Assembly: GCF_000422665.1 (NCBI RefSeq)
Contig: NZ_AUGM01000007.1
Coordinates: 124,001 to 188,000, forward strand
From: Ferrimonas senticii DSM 18821
Lineage (GTDB): Bacteria; Pseudomonadota; Gammaproteobacteria; Enterobacterales; Shewanellaceae
Reading direction: 5' to 3'
DNA: 64,000 bases
In this document: positions 47,166 through 57,155 of the stretch, piece by piece
Layout of the letters: each line of letters opens with the position of its first letter
Position numbering within the stretch: the first letter of the stretch is position 1
Translations under genes and position numbers: made by a program
Notes under the pieces: generated by a model
The model's database searches: none
Told to the model about the DNA's origin: nothing
What the model saw: the letters and a program-made list of their open reading frames with translations, nothing else

Positions 47166-49058
47166 TTAAGAATCATCCTTAAGCTGGTTGAAAAAACTGC
47201 CTTGGCCCAGCGTCACCCCCAGTTCCAGCAGCGTTTGCCACTCTTGCTGTTGCTCCACCCCTTCTGCGATCAGTTGCAGCGGCCGATGGTTGGTTGATTG
47301 TAGCAAACTGGTGATTACCAGTTGGTTTTCCGGCCGTAAGTGGATATCGCGTACCAAGCTTGGGTGCAGCTTCAGCCAATCGACCGAGAACTCATCAATG
47401 TACTGAGTATGCTCAACGGTATAGCCAACGCCATCGACCGCCAACTGCACCCCGATCCGCTTCAGCTCTGACAACACTTTGGCCATCGCCGCCCCTTCAC
47501 GCACCAGTTCCCGTTCGTTAACCTCAACCACTAACTGCGCCCGCCGCACTTGGTAGTTAGCCAACAACATACCGACGGATTTCCCAAACCGAGGATGCAG
47601 CACCGATTCCGCCGAGACATTAACCACCACCTGCTGATCCCAGCCTTGTTGCTGCATCTGCTTTAGTGCCAATGCCAATAGATCCCGTTCGATCCGCGGC
47701 CGCAAACCGCAGCGCTGCGCCATCGGTAGATACAGCGACGCCGGCAGAATGTTGCCTTGAGCATCCAACAGCTCGTTGAACTGCTCGCGCTTCACCAGTT
47801 GCTGCTGATCGTTGTAGATCCCTTGGTAAGTGGCTTGGATCCGTTGCTGCCTCAGTGCCGATTCGATGATGCTTCGCCAGCGCACCATACCTTGTTCCAA
47901 CTGCTGATCGATGGCCGCTTTTTCATAGATAAACCAGTTGCTATGCCCTTGCAGTTGCGCCGCCCGCAGCGCCAATTCCGCCTCTTCAATCACCTGATCA
48001 ATGTTTTCACCACGGCGGAAGTAGTTCACGCCAATATCCAGTAAGTGTTCCGGATCGGCTTTATCTGGCAAGTGCAGTCGATTAGCCAAACGTTGCAGTT
48101 TTTCCGCCAGCGACTCGGCCTCTTTTAGGGTCAGGCCGGTGATCATCAATCCCAGTTGCAACCGCTGCAGCCGCGCAAACACCTGTTTGCCAAGATCCTT
48201 AAGCAGCGGCTGAGTCAGATCGACAAACTGGCGCAGCAGTTCTAAGCGCTGGCGGTGATCAACCCGGTCCAGCCCTTCAAACTGCAGCAGATAGATAACC
48301 GCATTACTTTTGATCTGCTGCTGTTGGCTAAGCGCTAACAGATGCCGTTCAAAGAACAATCGGTTACCCAATCCTGTTTGATGGTCTACAAATACGTTGG
48401 TGCGGATCTGCTTATCCAATTCCAACTTGGCGCGTCGTTCATCCCGCCAAAGACCGTGCAAGATATTAAATGCCCGCGCCACCGATAATGGCCGCAGACC
48501 CTTAAGGTTCTCGCCTGCAGCGTGGTGATCGCCGTTATTAATTCGATTAGCCAAGTAGGCCAGCTCTTCGACGCCACGCAGTTCTCGGACCAACCAGCGA
48601 TGGCCAACGCCAACCGCCAGCAATGACGCCAACACCCCACTGATTAGTAGCAACCACTCTTGCCAAGCGAACAGATTAAACAGGCTGGGAGCAGGAATGC
48701 TCATGGTCAACTGGTAGCCACCGGCCAGTTGCCGCTCAAAGATCGCCTGTGGTCCCAGATAGACAAAATCATTACGCCAAGTCAGCAGCGCTTCCTCGGC
48801 ATTAGTCAGACGCAACTGCTGCGCGTCGAACCGAGTTAGCACGTCGGGCAACCAATCGTTCAGCTGTTCGGCATTGGGGTCTCGCTGTAACCGCAGTTCG
48901 ACCAATTCGATGATGGTATCGGCTGCCGCATAGCGCGCATGGCTAACGGCAGAGAAACTGGCACTGATGGTACTGGCGGCGACGCTAACCAGCACAAACA
49001 ACAGCGACGCCGCCCAAAATAGGATCAGTCGTCGGGTTTGTTCTCGATTGCGCTTCAT
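47166..49058 (-). CDS. csrD: CsrD/MshH regulator, degenerate GGDEF-EAL protein
   Basis: 630 residues from the ATG at 49058, preceded by a perfect AGGAGG; the longer frame is rejected. Two membrane helices flank a periplasmic stretch (about residues 10-150). The GGDEF signature is replaced by RLQRLQLG and the EAL motif by KREQF, and the EAL-domain DDFGTG motif is DGVGYT, so both domains look catalytically inactive. AEGVE and GQGSFF keep the fold pattern. E. coli CsrD guides RNase E degradation of the CsrB/C RNAs. It sits at the head of the MSHA locus, where it is also called mshH. Confidence 0.88.
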   Translation of the reverse strand: MKRNREQTRRLILFWAASLLFVLVSVAASTISASFSAVSHARYAAADTIIELVELRLQRDPNAEQLNDWLPDVLTRFDAQQLRLTNAEEALLTWRNDFVYLGPQAIFERQLAGGYQLTMSIPAPSLFNLFAWQEWLLLISGVLASLLAVGVGHRWLVRELRGVEELAYLANRINNGDHHAAGENLKGLRPLSVARAFNILHGLWRDERRAKLELDKQIRTNVFVDHQTGLGNRLFFERHLLALSQQQQIKSNAVIYLLQFEGLDRVDHRQRLELLRQFVDLTQPLLKDLGKQVFARLQRLQLGLMITGLTLKEAESLAEKLQRLANRLHLPDKADPEHLLDIGVNYFRRGENIDQVIEEAELALRAAQLQGHSNWFIYEKAAIDQQLEQGMVRWRSIIESALRQQRIQATYQGIYNDQQQLVKREQFNELLDAQGNILPASLYLPMAQRCGLRPRIERDLLALALKQMQQQGWDQQVVVNVSAESVLHPRFGKSVGMLLANYQVRRAQLVVEVNERELVREGAAMAKVLSELKRIGVQLAVDGVGYTVEHTQYIDEFSVDWLKLHPSLVRDIHLRPENQLVITSLLQSTNHRPLQLIAEGVEQQQEWQTLLELGVTLGQGSFFNQLKDDS

Positions 49059-49202
49059 GGTCGGCCTCCTGCCACGGTTCGTCAGGCTCAGAGTGCCTTG
49101 CTGATGCGGGATGTCAACCAATAGCAACTGAACAACACGAAGATAGTCAATAAGTTGCGGGATTTAGCCAAAGCAGCAGTAAGCCTGCTAGTCAAAACAG
49201 CA

Positions 49203-49224
49203 AAAACCCGCCGAAGCGGGTTTT
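49203..49224 (-). terminator. Terminator after ssb
   Basis: On the minus strand AAAACCCGC, a TTCG tetraloop and GCGGGTTTT form a 9-bp stem followed by T. It lies 41 bases after the ssb stop. Confidence 0.9.
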
Positions 49225-49264
49225 GAAAGGCTGGATTGTTGCACCCTCAGGTACAAAGTCACTG

Positions 49265-49930
49265 CTAGAACGGGATATCGTCGTCCCAGCCTTCATCCAT
49301 CTCTGGGGTAAAGCTTTGTGCTGGTTTTTGCTGTTGTGGTGCAGGGGCAGCTTGCTGCGGCGCAGGACGAGACTGCTGCTGTTGGTAACCGCCTTGCTGA
49401 CCACCTTGGTTGCCACCGCCGAAACCACCCTGTTGGCCGCCTTGGTTGCTTTGACCGTATTGGTTGCCACCTTGGTTGAAGCCACCTTGGTTGCTCTGGC
49501 CGTATTGATTGCCGCCCTGCTGACCACCTTGGAAACCACCCTGGTTGCCGTAGTTGTTGTCAGGCTGACCGCCAAAGTTACCGCCGCCTTGACCGCCGCG
49601 AGAGTCCAGCATCTGCATCTGATCGGCGATGATCTCAGTGGTGTAACGGTCATTGCCGTTCTGATCTTGCCACTTGCGGGTTTGCAGTTTGCCTTCGATA
49701 TAAACCTTGGAGCCCTTTTTCAGGTACTGACCTGCGATCTCACCCAGCTTACGGTACAGAGTCACCGCGTGCCATTCGGTACGCTCTTGACGCTGACCTT
49801 GCTGATCTTTCCATGATTCAGAGGTTGCAACACGGATGTTTGCTACCGCATTGCCATTTGGCATGTAACGTACTTCTGGGTCCTGTCCCAGGTTACCTAC
49901 CAAGATAACTTTATTGATGCCGCCGGCCAT
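49265..49930 (-). CDS. ssb: Single-stranded DNA-binding protein
   Basis: 221 residues from the ATG at 49930 (GTGGAGAC upstream). The N-terminal OB domain ([20 protein letters not shown], then [20 protein letters not shown]) is followed by a long Gly/Gln/Asn-rich linker (about residues 115-205) with a near-perfect internal repeat ([12 protein letters not shown] twice), and the conserved acidic tip DDDIPF that recruits SSB partners. No canonical LexA box (CTGT-N8-ACAG) was found upstream. Confidence 0.97.
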   Translation of the reverse strand: MAGGINKVILVGNLGQDPEVRYMPNGNAVANIRVATSESWKDQQGQRQERTEWHAVTLYRKLGEIAGQYLKKGSKVYIEGKLQTRKWQDQNGNDRYTTEIIADQMQMLDSRGGQGGGNFGGQPDNNYGNQGGFQGGQQGGNQYGQSNQGGFNQGGNQYGQSNQGGQQGGFGGGNQGGQQGGYQQQQSRPAPQQAAPAPQQQKPAQSFTPEMDEGWDDDIPF

Positions 49931-50050
49931 CGTTGTCTCCACGGGTGTTTTTTCGATCCGTTCAATTTACCACAGGCTATGGCGAACCACAGCATGGAAT
50001 TATCTCGAATAAGATCCCTTAGCCCTGCTCAAGCGGTCGCTTGGACGCCA

Positions 50051-50731
50051 TTATTGCACCTGCTGAAACCACTGCTTAGCCGAGCTCTCATCCTGATAAG
50101 CGGCAATATCCTCGGGGCACTGCAACTGCCGACTTAGCAGTTGGTTCGGACCACCACGAAAATGGCGAGGATTAGCGTCATACAGCGCTTTCAGCATGCC
50201 GTAACGCTGCAGTGCAAATTGCGGGGCTAACCGCGCCGCCGCACGCCACAGGGTTTCCCCTTGGGCTAACTGACATTGGCCACTGGCTGGCTTGGTCTGC
50301 GGCGCCTGAGATGCCTTAGTCAGGGGCGCAATCACAATTGGCTGAACCGCCACCGCTGGCGTTACCGGCACCGTGCTAAGTTGGGCAGTTTGCGCCGTTG
50401 GCAAGCTAAAGCGCCCCAACGCCTCATTGCCAACATGCAACCAGCTGCTGGCCAGCAGTTCAGCACCAGCGGCGCTGGCATCTGGCAGAGCTATGCGCAA
50501 CTGATAATCGTTGACCCGCTGATAGCGCAGCGGCGTCAATTGACCACGCTGCTGCAGATGAAAGCGCAGTTGCTGTTTATCGCGATCATCGGCCACCACG
50601 TTAATAAATACCGTTAACGCGCCATCAGCACTTTGCTCTACGCGGTTAACACTAAGGTGTTCGACCGCCGCCGTCGCCTGCGCGGCCACCAGTAGCAACA
50701 GCAGCATTAACCAAACTTTCATAGTGGTCAT
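50051..50731 (-). CDS. FimV/LysM-like exported protein
   Basis: 226 residues from the ATG at 50731 (GGGAA six bases upstream). It has a signal peptide (MTTMKVWLMLLLLLVAAQAT), an N-terminal strand-rich domain of about 100 residues resembling the start of FimV/TspA proteins (LSVNRVEQSADGALTVFINV), a Pro/Ala/Thr linker and a LysM-like segment (GETLWRAAARLAPQFALQRY, then MLKALYDANP). The C-terminal cytoplasmic part of true FimV is absent. Peptidoglycan binding is likely; role unknown. Confidence 0.68.
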   Translation of the reverse strand: MTTMKVWLMLLLLLVAAQATAAVEHLSVNRVEQSADGALTVFINVVADDRDKQQLRFHLQQRGQLTPLRYQRVNDYQLRIALPDASAAGAELLASSWLHVGNEALGRFSLPTAQTAQLSTVPVTPAVAVQPIVIAPLTKASQAPQTKPASGQCQLAQGETLWRAAARLAPQFALQRYGMLKALYDANPRHFRGGPNQLLSRQLQCPEDIAAYQDESSAKQWFQQVQ

Positions 50732-50763
50732 CACGGTTCCCATCGGGTTGCAGTTGTCCAAAC

Positions 50764-52119
50764 TTAACTGTGAATGCAGGCTTTGGCGGCGCTGACATCA
50801 AAGCCATCCGCCACCTTCAAAAACGCCGCTTGCTGTTCTGGCAGTAGGATCACTTCCACTACCCCTGGCTGCGCCGACAGCTTAGCGGCAATCGCCTTGG
50901 CTTGGTTGGCATCACAGTGAACCTCTAAAGTGACACTTTTTACCTGTGGCGGATTTTGCATTGGCCACATCAACAGCAACCACAACCCAATCAACGCGGC
51001 GCACAGGGTAAACACCCCAACGGCACCAAGGTACTGGTAAAGCACGCCACCAAGCACGCCACCGATAAACGCGCCGCCGAACTGGGCGGTCGAGTAGATC
51101 CCCATTGCCGAGCCTTTATCCCCCGGCGGACTTAAGCGCGAAATCAAGCTAGGAAACGCCGCTTCCAGATAGTTCAAACCGACAAAAAACAGCAAGGTCC
51201 CCAGCGCCAACAGCCACAAGTTATTGACTCCCAGCGCCAGCACCACACAGGCGATCAGTTGCAAGCCAATGGCAAACAACAGCGGTCCACGGGTGGTTTT
51301 TTTCTTCACCCCGTAAAGGATAATCGGCACCATCAGCGCAAACGCCAGCAGCAGCATCGGCAGATACAGTTGCCAATGATTGGCCTTATCTAAGCCGGCT
51401 TCTAACAGCGCCAGCGGCAGCGCCACAAAGATCGCGGTGATCAACAGATGCAGCACCATGATCGAAAAATCCAACCGCAGCAGCTGCGGATCTTTGAGCA
51501 TCGCCAGCAATCGTTTCGGGGTCGCCACCAAGTCGCCGGACGGCGCTCGTTGCACTGCATTGGGCACCAACAGATGCACCATCGCCAGCGCCGCTAACGC
51601 CAACACCGCGGTCAACGCGAACAGGCCATTGACGCCCAAATGTTGCGCCAGCAGCGGCCCGGCCACCAGCGCCACGGTAAAGGCAACGCCGATAAAGGAA
51701 CCGATCACCGCCATCACCTTCGGCCGTTGTTCGTCACGGCTAAGATCCGACGCCAGTGCCAGTACTGCCGACGCCACCGCCCCTGCGCCCTGTAGCGCTC
51801 GACCAACGGCAACGCCGTAGATCGAATCGGCGCAAGCGGCCACCACCGAGCCGATGGCGAACATCAGCAACCCTAAGGTGATCACCACCTTGCGACCATA
51901 GCGATCAGAAGCGATCCCGGCCGGGATCTGCAACAACGCCTGAGTTAAGCCGTAAGCACCAATAGCAATACCGACCCACAGCGGCGAAAAGCCCTGCAGC
52001 GCTTGGCCGTAGGTGGCCAATACCGGCATGATCAAAAACAGACCAAACATGCGCAGGCCGTATACCCCCGCCAGCGAAAAAGCCGCCCGTTTTTCAATTG
52101 GATTTAGCGCTTGGCTCAC
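50764..52119 (-). CDS. MFS transporter with C-terminal soluble domain (YajR-like)
   Basis: 451 residues from a GTG at 52119 with AGAGGA upstream (the frame runs to 52161). Twelve hydrophobic segments are visible, with motif A variants GIASDRYGRKVVITLG in the 2-3 loop. It matches E. coli YajR along its length (LRMFGLFLIMPVLATYGQAL, then GLTQALLQIPAGIASDRYGR) and, like it, has a ferredoxin-like C-terminal domain (VTLEVHCDANQAKAIAAKLS). Substrate unknown. It is divergent from uvrA and next to ssb, a common Shewanella order. Confidence 0.88.
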   Translation of the reverse strand: MSQALNPIEKRAAFSLAGVYGLRMFGLFLIMPVLATYGQALQGFSPLWVGIAIGAYGLTQALLQIPAGIASDRYGRKVVITLGLLMFAIGSVVAACADSIYGVAVGRALQGAGAVASAVLALASDLSRDEQRPKVMAVIGSFIGVAFTVALVAGPLLAQHLGVNGLFALTAVLALAALAMVHLLVPNAVQRAPSGDLVATPKRLLAMLKDPQLLRLDFSIMVLHLLITAIFVALPLALLEAGLDKANHWQLYLPMLLLAFALMVPIILYGVKKKTTRGPLLFAIGLQLIACVVLALGVNNLWLLALGTLLFFVGLNYLEAAFPSLISRLSPPGDKGSAMGIYSTAQFGGAFIGGVLGGVLYQYLGAVGVFTLCAALIGLWLLLMWPMQNPPQVKSVTLEVHCDANQAKAIAAKLSAQPGVVEVILLPEQQAAFLKVADGFDVSAAKACIHS

Positions 52120-52315
52120 CCAGTGTTCCTCTCTTTGAAAGTAATCGGCGCAGTGTAACAAATGCCTCTGCCACGCCGATGAAGTTTTTTGCCGCGGTCA
52201 CGATACTCCGATCGCTACGCCATCGCTGTTCGTCGGCCGATAACTGTGACAATCCTGCCGAGCCTGCGCCAGTTATGCGATACTGTTAACACTTTGCCGC
52301 CAACCAGTTGCTGTG

Positions 52316-55141
52316 ATGGACAAAATTGAAGTTCGTGGGGCCCGCACCCACAACCTGAAAAACGTAAACCTGACTATCCCACGGGATAAGTTGATTGTGA
52401 TCACCGGCCTCTCGGGCTCGGGTAAGTCGTCACTGGCGTTCGATACCCTCTATGCCGAAGGTCAGCGCCGCTATGTTGAATCGCTGTCGGCCTACGCCCG
52501 CCAATTCCTGTCGCTGATGGAAAAGCCCGACGTCGACCATATCGAAGGGTTGTCACCGGCGATCTCCATCGAGCAGAAGTCCACCAGCCATAATCCGCGC
52601 TCTACCGTTGGCACCATCACCGAGGTCTACGACTATCTGCGACTGCTATACGCCCGCATCGGTGAGCCGCGCTGCCCAACCCACGGTGAACCGTTAGCGG
52701 CGCAAACCGTCAGCCAGATGGTCGACAAGGTGCTTAATCTGCCGGAGGGCAGCAAACAGATGCTGCTGGCTCCGGTGATCAAAGAGCGCAAAGGCGAACA
52801 TCAAAAGCTGTTGGAAAGCTTGGCTGCACAGGGCTACATCCGTGCCCGGATAGACGGCGAGATCTGCGATTTGTCGGATCCACCGACGTTGGAACTGCAT
52901 GTGAAACACACCATTGAAGTGGTGGTTGATCGCTTTAAGGTGCGTGCCGATCTGGCCCAGCGCTTGGCGGAATCGTTTGAAACCGCGCTGGAGCTGTCCG
53001 GCGGCATCGCCACCGTGGCCAGCATGGATGACGATGGCAGCGAACCGCTGCTGTTCTCGGCCAACTTTGCTTGCCCAATCTGTGGCTACTCGATGAGTGA
53101 ACTGGAACCGCGGATCTTCTCCTTCAACAACCCTGCCGGTGCTTGCAGCAGTTGTGACGGCTTAGGGGTGCAGCAGTTCTTCGACGAAGAACGGGTGGTC
53201 TCCAACCCAGAGCTGTCGTTAGCAGGTGGCTGCATTCGCGGCTGGGATCGGCGCAACTTCTACTACCACCAGATGCTGCTAAGCCTGGCCGATCATTACC
53301 AGTTCGATCTGGAAACCCCATGGCAGGATCTGCCGGCGAAGATCCGCAAGCTGGTACTGGATGGCAGCGGCCGCGACAGCATCAGCTTTAAATACAACAA
53401 CGATCGCGGTGACACCGTGGTGCGCAAGCACCCGTTTGAGGGGATCCTCAACAACCTCAACCGCCGTTACAAAGAGACCGAATCCAACACCGTTCGCGAA
53501 GAGCTGGCCAAATACATCAGCACCAGCGCCTGCCGCAGCTGTGGCGGTTCCCGCCTGCGGGAAGAAGCGCGTAACGTCTTCGTCGCCGAAACCCCACTGC
53601 CAGTGCTCACCGAATGGTCGATTGGCGAAGCCGCCGACTGGTTTAACGGCCTCAAATTCGAGGGTCAAAAAGCGCAGATCGCCGCTAAGATCCTCAAAGA
53701 GATCCAAGATCGCTTGGGCTTCTTGGTCAACGTTGGCTTGAACTACCTCACCCTGTCGCGCTCCGCCGATACCCTGTCTGGTGGTGAAGCCCAACGCATT
53801 CGTTTGGCTAGCCAAATTGGTGCCGGTTTGGTGGGGGTAATGTACGTACTTGACGAACCCTCCATCGGTCTACACCAGCGCGATAACGAACGCTTGCTCG
53901 GCACACTCGAACACCTGCGCGATTTGGGCAACACCGTACTGGTGGTGGAACACGACGAAGACGCCATCCGCGCCGCCGATCACATCATCGATATCGGCCC
54001 CGGCGCTGGGGTCCACGGCGGTGAGGTGGTGGCCGAGGGCACCCTGAAGCAGATCCTCGCTAACCCCAACTCGCTGACCGGCGATTATCTCTCTGGCCGC
54101 AAACAGATCGTGGTGCCAAAGACCCGTACGCCAAACGATCCCGATAACCAGATCAAGTTGTACGGCGCCTCTGGCAACAACCTCAAGAACGTTGATCTCA
54201 GCATTCCGGTGGGGCTAATGACCTGCGTGACTGGGGTCTCAGGATCCGGCAAATCGACGCTGATCAACGATACCTTCTACAAGATCGCCCACATCCAACT
54301 GAACGGTGCCAGCGTCGATGAACCGGCGCCGTACCAAAAAGTGGAGGGGATGGATCGCTGCGACAAGGTAGTGGATATCGATCAAAGCCCGATCGGCCGC
54401 ACCCCACGCTCGAATCCGGCCACCTACACTGGGATCTTTACCCCGATCCGCGAACTGTTTGCCGGCACCCACGAAGCCCGCTCCCGCGGCTACAAGGTGG
54501 GGCGGTTCTCGTTTAACGTTAAGGGCGGCCGCTGTGAAGCCTGTCAGGGCGATGGCGTGATCAAAGTGGAGATGCACTTCCTACCAGACGTGTACGTCCC
54601 CTGCGATCAGTGCCAAGGCAAACGCTACAACCGCGAAACCTTAGAGGTGCACTACAAGGGCAAGAGCATTCACCAAGTGCTGGAGATGACCGTCGAGGAA
54701 GCGCGCGAGTTCTTTGACGCGGTGCCAGCGATCGCCCGCAAGTTGCAGACGCTGATGGACGTTGGCCTCTCCTACATTCGCTTGGGGCAAGCGGCCACCA
54801 CCCTATCTGGTGGTGAAGCGCAGCGAGTCAAGCTGGCGCGGGAGCTGTCGAAACGCGACACCGGCAAAACCCTGTACATCTTGGATGAGCCAACCACCGG
54901 CCTGCACTTCAAAGACATTCAGATGCTGCTAGACGTGCTGCACCGCTTACGCGATCACGGCAACACCGTGGTGGTGATTGAGCACAACCTTGATGTCATT
55001 AAAACCGCCGACTGGATTGTCGATCTTGGTCCAGAGGGTGGCTCCGGCGGCGGCCAGATCTTGGTTACCGGCACCCCAGAACAAGTGGCTAAACATCCAG
55101 ATTCGCACACCGCACGCTTCTTAAAACCGATGCTCGGCTAA
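52316..55141 (+). CDS. uvrA: Excinuclease ABC subunit A
   Basis: 941 residues from the ATG at 52316 (a GTG precedes it by one codon). The damage-recognition ATPase of nucleotide excision repair has two ABC modules: Walker [13 protein letters not shown] near residue 31 and [10 protein letters not shown] near residue 643, signatures [11 protein letters not shown] near residue 488 and [11 protein letters not shown] near residue 832, and CxxC zinc modules (CPIC and CSSC near 255-280; CEAC and CDQC near 742-765). No LexA box was seen in the 196 bases to the divergent MFS start. Confidence 0.98.
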   Translation: MDKIEVRGARTHNLKNVNLTIPRDKLIVITGLSGSGKSSLAFDTLYAEGQRRYVESLSAYARQFLSLMEKPDVDHIEGLSPAISIEQKSTSHNPRSTVGTITEVYDYLRLLYARIGEPRCPTHGEPLAAQTVSQMVDKVLNLPEGSKQMLLAPVIKERKGEHQKLLESLAAQGYIRARIDGEICDLSDPPTLELHVKHTIEVVVDRFKVRADLAQRLAESFETALELSGGIATVASMDDDGSEPLLFSANFACPICGYSMSELEPRIFSFNNPAGACSSCDGLGVQQFFDEERVVSNPELSLAGGCIRGWDRRNFYYHQMLLSLADHYQFDLETPWQDLPAKIRKLVLDGSGRDSISFKYNNDRGDTVVRKHPFEGILNNLNRRYKETESNTVREELAKYISTSACRSCGGSRLREEARNVFVAETPLPVLTEWSIGEAADWFNGLKFEGQKAQIAAKILKEIQDRLGFLVNVGLNYLTLSRSADTLSGGEAQRIRLASQIGAGLVGVMYVLDEPSIGLHQRDNERLLGTLEHLRDLGNTVLVVEHDEDAIRAADHIIDIGPGAGVHGGEVVAEGTLKQILANPNSLTGDYLSGRKQIVVPKTRTPNDPDNQIKLYGASGNNLKNVDLSIPVGLMTCVTGVSGSGKSTLINDTFYKIAHIQLNGASVDEPAPYQKVEGMDRCDKVVDIDQSPIGRTPRSNPATYTGIFTPIRELFAGTHEARSRGYKVGRFSFNVKGGRCEACQGDGVIKVEMHFLPDVYVPCDQCQGKRYNRETLEVHYKGKSIHQVLEMTVEEAREFFDAVPAIARKLQTLMDVGLSYIRLGQAATTLSGGEAQRVKLARELSKRDTGKTLYILDEPTTGLHFKDIQMLLDVLHRLRDHGNTVVVIEHNLDVIKTADWIVDLGPEGGSGGGQILVTGTPEQVAKHPDSHTARFLKPMLG

Positions 55142-55152
55142 CCGCAAATCAC

Positions 55153-55399
55153 TGGGGCGCGTTGACGTTTGGTGTTAAGAATTTGGTCGAGGATAGCGGC
55201 TGTCAATCGAGGATTGCGATTGAAGGCATAGTGGCTCTACGTCGAAATCGTGTGACGAGGAGTGACAGCCGCTAGTCCGACCCTGCAAGGCGCCCCTCAG
55301 TGATTACCGAACAGCAAAAGTAACCAACCAATATCAATTGGCTTTCAAAAACAGCCAATAACGGGTGCAAAAATATATAGCAAAGGTCAACGCGCCCTA
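55153..55399. repeat. Structured TA-flanked intergenic repeat, copy 2
   Basis: A 247-base relative of 2640-2904 in the same orientation. Outer arms GGGCGCGTTGAC (55155-55166) and GTCAACGCGCCC (55386-55397) pair perfectly, as do inner arms TAGCGGCTGTCA (55194-55205) and TGACAGCCGCTA (55263-55274). Where copy 1 has TT/AA in the outer stem this copy has GC/GC, and the inner stem A-T is G-C. A further hairpin TTGGCT/AGCCAA near 55339-55360 is perfect here and has one mismatch in copy 1. The left flank is TG rather than TA, the right flank TA. Confidence 0.85.
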
Positions 55400-55403
55400 A
55401 CCG

Positions 55404-55440
55404 AACGGTGCCGTTTTTTGTTGGCCGCTGTACAGCCAAC
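55404..55440. terminator. Weak terminator-like hairpins after uvrA and the repeat
   Basis: AACGG and CCGTT (55404-55414) form a short stem followed by a T run, and GTTGGC and GCCAAC (55420-55440) form another. They could end uvrA transcription after the repeat. The first loop is too short for a good terminator, so confidence is low. Confidence 0.3.
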
Positions 55441-55525
55441 GCGTAGCTAATTTGGCCGATAACTTGCGATTTAGCAGCGCCATAGGCACGGTAATGACTG
55501 GCTTGCGAAACAGGATCACGGCGCA

Positions 55526-55945
55526 ATGGCGGCTCAGAGGGCGAACCTCAAGGACAATGGCGAAACCAGCATCCGCAACGGGTTTTGGTTTTACTTCAAT
55601 GATGGCGACGATCAAATCGTCGCCCACGGCTGCGGCCACTCGGGCAAAGAAACCGTCTATCTCAACGACAAGGTTATCTCCAGCAAACGGGTTTGGGGAC
55701 TGACCGGCCTACACCCATTTCGACACAACGGCCACCACTACCGCATCAAAATGCGGGTCTGCAGCGTGTTAAATCACAGCATTGAATGCCAGTTGGAACG
55801 GGATCACCAACCCTTTGCCAGACAAGTCAAAGCGCTGGTTGAGCCGGGTAGCCCCAGCCAAGGGGTAAGCCAATACCTCGTCAAGCCAGCGGCGTTCGGG
55901 CTGATTGTCGGCGCTGGCGCGATGCTGGGGTATATCGCCATCTAA
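55526..55945 (+). CDS. Hypothetical protein with C-terminal hydrophobic helix
   Basis: 139 residues from the ATG at 55526. No signal peptide. The N-terminal part is strand-rich and polar (GFWFYFNDGDDQIVAHGCGH, then GKETVYLNDKVISSKRVWGL), and the C-terminus ends in a hydrophobic segment (PAAFGLIVGAGAMLGYIAI) that may be a membrane anchor. I do not recognise a named family; similar short proteins are remembered from Shewanella-like genomes. It stands alone between the repeat and the TetR gene, which is convergent. Confidence 0.6.
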   Translation: MAAQRANLKDNGETSIRNGFWFYFNDGDDQIVAHGCGHSGKETVYLNDKVISSKRVWGLTGLHPFRHNGHHYRIKMRVCSVLNHSIECQLERDHQPFARQVKALVEPGSPSQGVSQYLVKPAAFGLIVGAGAMLGYIAI

Positions 55946-55969
55946 AGACCCTGTAGTAGCGATGACAAG

Positions 55970-56776
55970 CTAGACCGCCCCCAACACCGCGATCTCTGGG
56001 GTGATCTGGCGACAGTCGGTTAAGCCATTAAGACGCTGGCAGTTGCGACAACTCTTATTCTCCAGATAGTGCCGTTCAAAGAACTGCTCAATCCGCTGTC
56101 CCAATTGGGTCAGTTCGGCCACGGTGAAGCGCTGCTGCCATTGGTAGTTGTTTAGCAAACTGGTGAGCTGACGATAGAAGGTATGCTGCGGCTCTCCCAA
56201 ATAGCGCGACTCCATCAACTGACTTTCGAAACTGGATAAGATCCCCGCCAAAAAGAAATACAACGCCTGAGTCACTTCCGTGACCCGATTCTCCGGCTCC
56301 AGCAATACCCCTTGCTGCTGCGCTTGCTCAATGTGCAGCTGCACTCGACTCCAAAACAGGTTAACCCGCTGGCGCATGGCATTAACCTTTTCGTCGCTGG
56401 CCAGCTGCCAACACAGACTGTTGATCGACACCACCCGTAAGGTATTAAAAGTGGGACTGCGCTGCACCGCTAACCAAGAGAAGATCGCCGGCATCGCCGC
56501 CAGCAGCCGAGCATCGATATCAGGGTTTTGCGCTAAGAAGATCGGCATGTAATTGGAGGTGCAGTTGCGCAGAAATAGGCACACCAGCACATCCTCCTTC
56601 GACTTAAAGTGCTTGTACAACACATGGTTGGAACAGCTCGCCAACTTGGCCATCTCAGCAAACCGAAACGACACCAAGCCGCGCTCATCCAACAAGGCTT
56701 CAGCGGCGTTGAGTAATTGATCGCATTGCAATCGTTCAAGGTTGGTCGATGGGCACTTCAAGTGGGCGATTCTCAA
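55970..56776 (-). CDS. TetR-like regulator with Cys-rich C-terminus
   Basis: Up to 268 residues from a TTG at 56776; no ATG or clear ribosome site supports the exact start. The helix-turn-helix is at about residues 20-65 (NAAEALLDERGLVSFRFAEM, then SNHVLYKHFKSKEDVLVCLF). The C-terminus has CxxC-x8-C (CRNCQRLNGLTDC), and two more cysteines lie in the first 20 residues, so redox or metal sensing is possible. It is divergent from the flavoprotein-cytochrome pair and probably controls it; that link is positional inference. Confidence 0.75.
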   Translation of the reverse strand: MRIAHLKCPSTNLERLQCDQLLNAAEALLDERGLVSFRFAEMAKLASCSNHVLYKHFKSKEDVLVCLFLRNCTSNYMPIFLAQNPDIDARLLAAMPAIFSWLAVQRSPTFNTLRVVSINSLCWQLASDEKVNAMRQRVNLFWSRVQLHIEQAQQQGVLLEPENRVTEVTQALYFFLAGILSSFESQLMESRYLGEPQHTFYRQLTSLLNNYQWQQRFTVAELTQLGQRIEQFFERHYLENKSCRNCQRLNGLTDCRQITPEIAVLGAV

Positions 56777-56856
56777 GAGGAAAATGGCAGTCTGCCATGC
56801 GCTGAAATTGGCCTCTACGGCAACTTCAGGATCTGCGATAGCGCTAGAAAATTTAT

Positions 56857-56872
56857 CGCGAACACAGTCACA
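56857..56872. promoter_or_regulatory. Weak CRP-like site upstream of the TetR gene
   Basis: CGCGA-N6-TCACA matches the CRP half-site pair TGTGA-N6-TCACA at 8 of 10 positions. It lies about 80 bases upstream of the TetR start. Weaker than the site at 57082. Confidence 0.3.
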
Positions 56873-57081
56873 AACTTCATTCTAATCAGTCACTAATGCA
56901 GCTTATCCAGCAAAATCTATGACGATTTTAAATGGCTGACCAACAGCCACCGCACAACCAGAAAATAATTTGTTACCGCCCCCCTAAAAGCGTCGCCTCG
57001 GCCACAGAAAAAAATCGCCAACGACCTTCAGAAAAAAGTTTAACGGCGCCGCCGCAAACATTTTTTCTGGCGAAATTTGCT

Positions 57082-57097
57082 GGTGATCGCCATCACA
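57082..57097. promoter_or_regulatory. CRP-like binding site upstream of the reductase genes
   Basis: GGTGA-N6-TCACA matches the CRP consensus at 9 of 10 positions and is extended by AT-rich flanking bases on the right (TTT). Its centre lies 67 bases before the flavoprotein ATG. In Shewanella and relatives CRP activates anaerobic respiratory genes, so this fits a regulated terminal reductase. The two long stretches around it (56777-57155) hold no other gene. Confidence 0.6.
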
Positions 57098-57155
57098 TTT
57101 GCCCTGGTGTTAGTCATTGCATTCTGTCTGCGAGCTTCGAATTGATGGAGATAGG

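Noticed and set aside
56777-57155. Small gene in the gap between the TetR gene and the flavoprotein (75-residue frame at 56932-57159)
   Set aside because: Pro/Lys/Gln-rich with no ribosome site; it overlaps the CRP-like site and the flavoprotein start.
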